Position numbers and translations under genes: made by a program. The notes beneath the pieces are model-generated. The model saw nothing but the letters and a program-made list of their open reading frames with translations. It ran no database searches and was not told where the DNA came from. 18,454 nucleotides of DNA from JBBCJT01 sp037190665 (GTDB taxonomy: Bacteria; Pseudomonadota; Alphaproteobacteria; Acetobacterales; Acetobacteraceae), in contig JBBCJT010000144.1 of assembly GCA_037190665.1 (NCBI GenBank), positions 1-18,454 on the forward strand, written 5' to 3'. Below are positions 14,683 to 18,454 of this stretch, in pieces; the stretch's first letter is position 1, and every line of letters starts with the position of its first letter.

Positions 14683-15696
14683 ATGGCGCCCCATCCCCGG
14701 ACCTGGCTGCGCGTTCGCCCCGAGGGGCTGTTTTGCGAGCCGGGCGGCTTCTACGTGGACCCGGCCCGGCCGGTGGACCGGGCCGTGATCACGCACGGCC
14801 ACTCCGACCATGCCCGCGGCGGGCATGGCGCGGCGCTGGCGACGGAGGAGACGCTCGCCATCATGCGGGTGCGGCTGGGGGAGGGAATGGCCCCCTCGGC
14901 GCAGGCTCTCGGCTTCGGGGAGGCGGTCGACCTGAACGGCGTGCGCGTCACCCTGCGGCCGGCCGGCCACGTCCTGGGCTCGGCGCAGGTGGTGATGGAA
15001 TGGCAGGGCAGCCGCGCCGTCGTCTCCGGCGACTACAAGCGCGCGTCCGATCCCACCTGCGCAGGGTTCGAGGTGGTGCCGTGCGACGTGTTCGTCACCG
15101 AGGCGACCTTCGGCCTGCCGGTGTTCCGCCATCCCGACCCGGACCATGAGATCGCGCGGCTGCTGCACAGCGTGCGGGTCTTCCCCGACCGCACCCATGT
15201 CGTCGGCTGCTACGCGCTGGGCAAATGCCAGCGGCTGATCGCGTTGCTGCGCCGGGCCGGCTGGGACGGGCCGATCTACATCCACGGCGCGCTGGCCGCC
15301 CTGTGCGATCTGTACGAGGCGCATGGCGTGAAGCTCGGCGACCTGCGTCCGGCTACCGCGGCGGACAAGGCGGCACTGGTCGGCGCGATCGTCCTCGCAC
15401 CGCCCGGCGCCATCGCCGACCGCTGGGCGCGCCGGCTGTCGGACCCCGTGGTCGCGCTCGCCTCGGGCTGGATGAGGGTGCGCCAGCGCGCGCGGTCCCG
15501 TGGCGTCGAGCTGCCGCTGGTCATCAGCGATCATGCCGATTGGGACGAGCTGAACCGCACGCTGGACGAGGTCGGCGCGCCCGAGGTCTGGGTGACGCAC
15601 GGGCGGGAGGAGGCGCTGATCCACGCCGCCGGCCAGCGCGGTATCACGGGCCGCGCGCTGCATCTGGTGGGCCTGGAGGACGAGGCGGAGGAATGA
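14683..15696 (+). CDS. Ligase-associated DNA damage response exonuclease (metallo-beta-lactamase fold)
   Basis: This 337-residue protein is of the MBL/beta-CASP nuclease type found with the repair ligase. ITHGHSDHARGG carries the HxHxDH dinuclear metal site (38-43), PAGHVLGSAQV supplies the next His, and VSGDYKRASDPT the bridging Asp. ISDHADWDEL near the C-terminus fits the late beta-CASP His motif. It would degrade DNA from an end before ligation. ATG 14683 gives an N-terminus (MAPHPRTWLRVRPEGLFCEP) of the length expected for the family; ATG 14653 and TTG 14647 would add 10-12 residues that look non-conserved. None has a clear ribosome binding site. The stop TGA overlaps the ligase ATG (ATGA). 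Confidence 0.93.
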   Translation: MAPHPRTWLRVRPEGLFCEPGGFYVDPARPVDRAVITHGHSDHARGGHGAALATEETLAIMRVRLGEGMAPSAQALGFGEAVDLNGVRVTLRPAGHVLGSAQVVMEWQGSRAVVSGDYKRASDPTCAGFEVVPCDVFVTEATFGLPVFRHPDPDHEIARLLHSVRVFPDRTHVVGCYALGKCQRLIALLRRAGWDGPIYIHGALAALCDLYEAHGVKLGDLRPATAADKAALVGAIVLAPPGAIADRWARRLSDPVVALASGWMRVRQRARSRGVELPLVISDHADWDELNRTLDEVGAPEVWVTHGREEALIHAAGQRGITGRALHLVGLEDEAEE

Positions 15697-17300
15697 GGCG
15701 CTTCGCCGACCTGCTGGAGCGTCTGGTGCTGACGCCGTCGCGCAACGCCAAGATCGCGCTGCTGGGCGACTACTTCGCCAGCGAGCCCGATCCGGATCGC
15801 GGCATCGGGCTTGCCGCGATCACCGGCGAACTCGCCTTCACGGCTGCCAAGCCGGGTCTGATCCGCGATCTCGCCGCCTCGCGCACCGACCCGGTGCTGT
15901 TCGGCTGGTCCTACGATTATGTTGGCGATCTCGCCGAGACGGTGGCGCTGATCTGGCCGGAAGCGCCGACCAACGCCGACTCCCCGACGCTGGCCGAGGT
16001 CGTGGAGGCGCTGGAACTCGCAGCGAAGGCGGAACTGCCTCGCATCGTCGCCGGCTGGCTGGATGCGGCGGATGCCTCGGAACGGCTTGCGCTGCTGAAG
16101 CTGATCACCGGTGCGCTGCGCGTGGGCGTGTCCGCGCGGCTGGCCAAGACCGCGCTCGCGTCGTGGGCGAAGGTGCCAGTCGAGCAGATCGAGGAGGTCT
16201 GGCACGGCCTCGCGCCGCCCTATCGCGCGCTGTTCGACTGGCTGGAAGGCCGCGCCCCACGGCCCGATCCGGAGCAGGCGCCGGTGTTCCGTCCGCCGAT
16301 GCTGGCGCATCCGCTGGAACCGGCCGACCTGCCCGGGCTGGATGCGGCGTCCTATCGCGCGGAGTGGAAATGGGACGGCATCCGCGTGCAGCTCGTCGCC
16401 ACGTCGCAGGGAAAACGCATCTTCTCGCGCGGGGCGGACGACATCTCGGGCGCCTTCCCGGAAATCCTCGACGCGATGGATTTCCACGCGGTGCTGGACG
16501 GGGAGGCGCTGGTGATCCGCGATGGTACGGTCGCGCCCTTCGCCGACCTGCAGCAGCGGCTGAACCGCAAGGTGGTCAGCGCGAAGATGCTGAAGGACTA
16601 CCCGGTCGCGGTGCGGCTCTACGACATGCTGTTCGACGGCACGGAGGATCTGCGCCCGCTGCCCTTCGACCTGCGCCGCGCGCATCTGGAAGCGTGGATG
16701 GATCGCACGCGCCCTGCGCGGATGGATCTGTCGGAGTTGATCCGCTTCGACACGCTGGACGACCTCGCCACCATCCGCGACGGCGCGCGGGCGGCGAGCA
16801 TCGAAGGGCTGATGCTGAAGCGCGGCGACAGCCCCTATCTCGCCGGCCGCCCGAAGGGCCTGTGGTGGAAGTGGAAGCGCGATCCGCTGACCGTGGATGC
16901 CGTGCTGATGTACGCCCAGCGCGGCCACGGCAAGCGTTCCAGCTTCTATTCCGACTACACGTTCGGCCTGTGGCGCGACGGTGAGGACGGCGAGGAACTG
17001 GTCCCCATCGGCAAGGCGTATTTCGGCTTCACCGATCAGGAACTGGCCTGGCTCGACAAGTGGGTGCGCGACCACACCACCGCGCGCTTCGGCCCGGTAC
17101 GGGAGGTGGCGAAGGCGCTGGTGCTGGAAGTCGCGTTCGATGCCGCGCAACTGTCCTCCCGCCACAAGTCCGGCGTCGCGCTGCGCTTCCCGCGCATCAG
17201 CCGCATCCGCATGGACAAACCCGCCGATCAGGCGGACCGGCTGGATACGCTGCTGCGACTGGTGGAGAACCGCCCGCTGTTGGCGGCGGAGGTGGGCTGA
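15693..17300 (+). CDS. ATP-dependent DNA ligase (repair cluster)
   Basis: This 535-residue ligase has an N-terminal DNA-binding domain (about 1-200), a nucleotidyltransferase domain and an OB-fold. Motif I is EWKWDGIR, with the adenylated Lys226 in KWDG. Motif III-like VLDGEALVI has Glu271, motif IV is EGLMLKR (371-377) and motif V WWKWKR (391-396). C-terminal LRFPRISRIRMDK is typical of the OB domain. It seals 5'-phosphate/3'-OH nicks using ATP, in addition to the cell's NAD-dependent LigA (not in this window). There is no polymerase or Ku domain, so it is not the LigD fusion. ATG 15693 overlaps the exonuclease stop, with GAGG seven bases upstream. Probable operon partner of the exonuclease; functional partner of the divergent helicase and PdeM. 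Confidence 0.97.
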   Translation: MRRFADLLERLVLTPSRNAKIALLGDYFASEPDPDRGIGLAAITGELAFTAAKPGLIRDLAASRTDPVLFGWSYDYVGDLAETVALIWPEAPTNADSPTLAEVVEALELAAKAELPRIVAGWLDAADASERLALLKLITGALRVGVSARLAKTALASWAKVPVEQIEEVWHGLAPPYRALFDWLEGRAPRPDPEQAPVFRPPMLAHPLEPADLPGLDAASYRAEWKWDGIRVQLVATSQGKRIFSRGADDISGAFPEILDAMDFHAVLDGEALVIRDGTVAPFADLQQRLNRKVVSAKMLKDYPVAVRLYDMLFDGTEDLRPLPFDLRRAHLEAWMDRTRPARMDLSELIRFDTLDDLATIRDGARAASIEGLMLKRGDSPYLAGRPKGLWWKWKRDPLTVDAVLMYAQRGHGKRSSFYSDYTFGLWRDGEDGEELVPIGKAYFGFTDQELAWLDKWVRDHTTARFGPVREVAKALVLEVAFDAAQLSSRHKSGVALRFPRISRIRMDKPADQADRLDTLLRLVENRPLLAAEVG

Positions 17301-17336
17301 TAAGGGGCGGCCACGCAACACGGAGGAAGCCGCCCG

Positions 17337-18299
17337 ATGCCCACCCGCCGCAGCCTGATCGCGGGCCTTGCCCTCGCCGGACCCGCGCTGGCGCAGGAGA
17401 GCTGGCCCGGCAGCCGGCCTGTCGAGATCATCGTTCCCTATCCGCCGGCCGGCGGCATCGACGTGATGGCGCGGCTGATCGGCCAGTTGCTGCCCGCGCA
17501 TCTGCCGGGCCTGAAGATCGTGGTGCAGAACCGCGTCGGCGCGGGCGGGCAGACGGGCAACGAGGCGATCTTCGCGGCGAAGCCGGACGGCCACACGCTG
17601 GGCGCGATCGCGACGCTGTCCTTCAGCTCCATCCCGCTGGACCGGCAGGCGCGCTGGGACATCGCGCGCTTCACCTATCTCGCGCAGGTCGTGGACGATC
17701 CCGGCGCGTTCTGGGTGCGCGCGGACTCGCCGCTGAAGACGCTCGCCGACCTGAAGGCGGCCGCGGGGAAGGGGGCGGAGGCAGTCTCGGTCGGGTCCGC
17801 GGCCGGTGTCGGTTCCGACGACCACCAGCTTCTGCTGGCTTTCGAGGAAGCGACCGGCGTGCGCACGCTGCACTCGCCCTACAACGGAACCGCGATCGCG
17901 ATCCGCGACCTGCTCGGCGGGCAGATCGACGTGGCGTCCTACAATCTCAGCGAGGGCATCGCCCTGTTCCGCGACGGCCGCACGCGCTGCCTCGGGGCGG
18001 CGGCGCCGGAGCGCTGGTCCGCGATGCCGGACGCGCCGACCTTCCGCGAACAGGGGTTCGACGTGGTCGGCGGATCGGCGCGGGGCTTCGTCGCACCCCC
18101 CGGCCTGCCGGCGGACATCACGGAGAGGCTCGTCACCGCGTTCCGGGCGATGCTCGCATCGCGCGAGTTCGCGGCCGAGGCGGAACGGCTGAACCTGCCG
18201 CTGCGCCCGCTGCTCGGCGATGCGTTCCGCACCGCCACGCTGCGGGAGGCGGAGAATGTGCGGGAGCTGTTCCGCAAGCGGCCGTGGAGTACGCACTGA
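17337..18299 (+). CDS. Bug-family tripartite tricarboxylate transporter substrate-binding protein
   Basis: This 320-residue protein has a signal peptide (MPTRRSLIAGLALAGPALA, cleavage before QES). Its mature part is a two-lobed periplasmic receptor of the Bug (TctC-like) family. EIIVPYPPAGGIDVMARLIG is the first ligand-loop motif, VVQNRVGAGGQTGNEAIF the conserved 'NRPGAGG' region, and KPDGHTLG follows it. Such receptors bind carboxylates, nicotinate or amino acids and normally feed TctAB or act as sensors. No tctA/tctB lies nearby, so it is an orphan receptor, which is common in genomes with many Bug genes. GGAGG lies ten bases before the ATG. It starts 36 bases after the ligase stop but is unrelated in function; read-through from the ligase operon is possible. 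It is followed by the hairpin array. Confidence 0.95.
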   Translation: MPTRRSLIAGLALAGPALAQESWPGSRPVEIIVPYPPAGGIDVMARLIGQLLPAHLPGLKIVVQNRVGAGGQTGNEAIFAAKPDGHTLGAIATLSFSSIPLDRQARWDIARFTYLAQVVDDPGAFWVRADSPLKTLADLKAAAGKGAEAVSVGSAAGVGSDDHQLLLAFEEATGVRTLHSPYNGTAIAIRDLLGGQIDVASYNLSEGIALFRDGRTRCLGAAAPERWSAMPDAPTFREQGFDVVGGSARGFVAPPGLPADITERLVTAFRAMLASREFAAEAERLNLPLRPLLGDAFRTATLREAENVRELFRKRPWSTH

Positions 18300-18314
18300 A
18301 GTCGGCTGGGGAGA

Positions 18315-18454
18315 CGTGGGGCTTTGCCCCACGCCCCAGCAGGGCTCTGCCCTGCACCCGCAAGGGGCCACCGGCCCCTTGACCCGGGACTCCTTCAGAG
18401 GGCCTTCGGCCAAATCGGGCGACAGCCCCAACCCCCACAACGCTTGTTGTGGGG
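18315..18454. repeat. Array of short GC-rich hairpins (REP-like), continuing past the window edge
   Basis: Several perfect hairpins with three- or four-base loops follow one another after the Bug gene: 18315-18333 (8 bp, CGTGGGGC, loop TTT), 18339-18355 (7 bp, GCAGGGC, loop TCT), 18361-18381 (9 bp, CAAGGGGCC, loop ACC), a weak GGCC-TTC-GGCC at about 18401-18411, and 18433-18454 (9 bp, CCCCACAAC, loop GCTT) ending exactly at the edge. No T-tract is present. I take this as a dispersed intergenic repeat of the kind common in Rhodospirillales, possibly doubling as the terminator of the Bug gene. Confidence 0.7.

Noticed and set aside
15531..18440. 969-codon open frame on minus opposite the ligase and Bug genes
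   Set aside because: It is an antisense shadow crossing two well-supported genes and the hairpin array, with low-complexity composition and no recognisable domain.
1..18454. New defence system, mobile element or CRISPR array
   Set aside because: No transposase, integrase, phage gene, direct-repeat array or defence-type nuclease module is visible; the nucleases present belong to known repair and thermonuclease families.

Overview
The window is very GC-rich DNA with densely packed genes, short intergenic gaps and frequent GTG/ATG stop-start overlaps. Protein content (type II citrate synthase, an orphan Bug-type solute receptor, a ligase-associated DNA repair cluster) and the run of short GC-rich hairpins at the right edge suggest an alphaproteobacterium of the Rhodospirillales/Acetobacteraceae (Roseomonas-like) type. 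This placement is inference; no rRNA or other decisive marker is present. I see no tRNA, rRNA, insertion sequence, CRISPR array, phage gene or replication origin.

Layout. 1-426: the 3' part of an unrecognised plus-strand gene. 433-1122: two minus-strand genes, a GNAT acetyltransferase and, upstream of it, a 58-residue single-span membrane protein. 1123-1297: an AT-richer divergent regulatory region holding a possible 24-codon leader ORF. 1298-3220: a glutamine-dependent asparagine-synthetase-like amidotransferase, similar to the exosortase-A-associated subgroup. 3221-3333: tandem hairpins between convergent genes. 3334-10738: eight consecutive minus-strand genes. In transcription order these are photolyase, PPP-type metallophosphatase, GNAT acetyltransferase, cupin, SixA-like histidine phosphatase, CYTH/CHAD protein, secreted or anchored thermonuclease-family protein, and citrate synthase. 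10842-11411: an exported fasciclin-domain protein on plus.

11445-17300: a complete ligase-associated DNA damage response cluster in divergent arrangement. The DEXH helicase and PdeM endonuclease lie on minus; the metallo-beta-lactamase-fold exonuclease and ATP-dependent DNA ligase lie on plus. Each pair is joined by a four-base overlap. 17337-18299: an orphan tripartite-tricarboxylate (Bug) receptor. 18315-18454: a chain of short hairpins that runs off the edge.

How the genes fit together: the four ligase-associated genes probably act as one repair module (unwinding, end processing, sealing). The photolyase operon, one fasciclin gene away, makes about 8 kb rich in DNA repair functions. The other genes are housekeeping (gltA) or single-purpose accessory genes with no evident common pathway. 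I did not find a clearly new multi-gene system. The points most worth a second look are a probable CTG start at the SixA/CHAD junction with a CYTH domain that has lost its signature, a photolyase that seems to lack the conserved substrate-contacting Glu, two very small ORFs with good ribosome binding sites, and hairpins at all three convergent gene ends.
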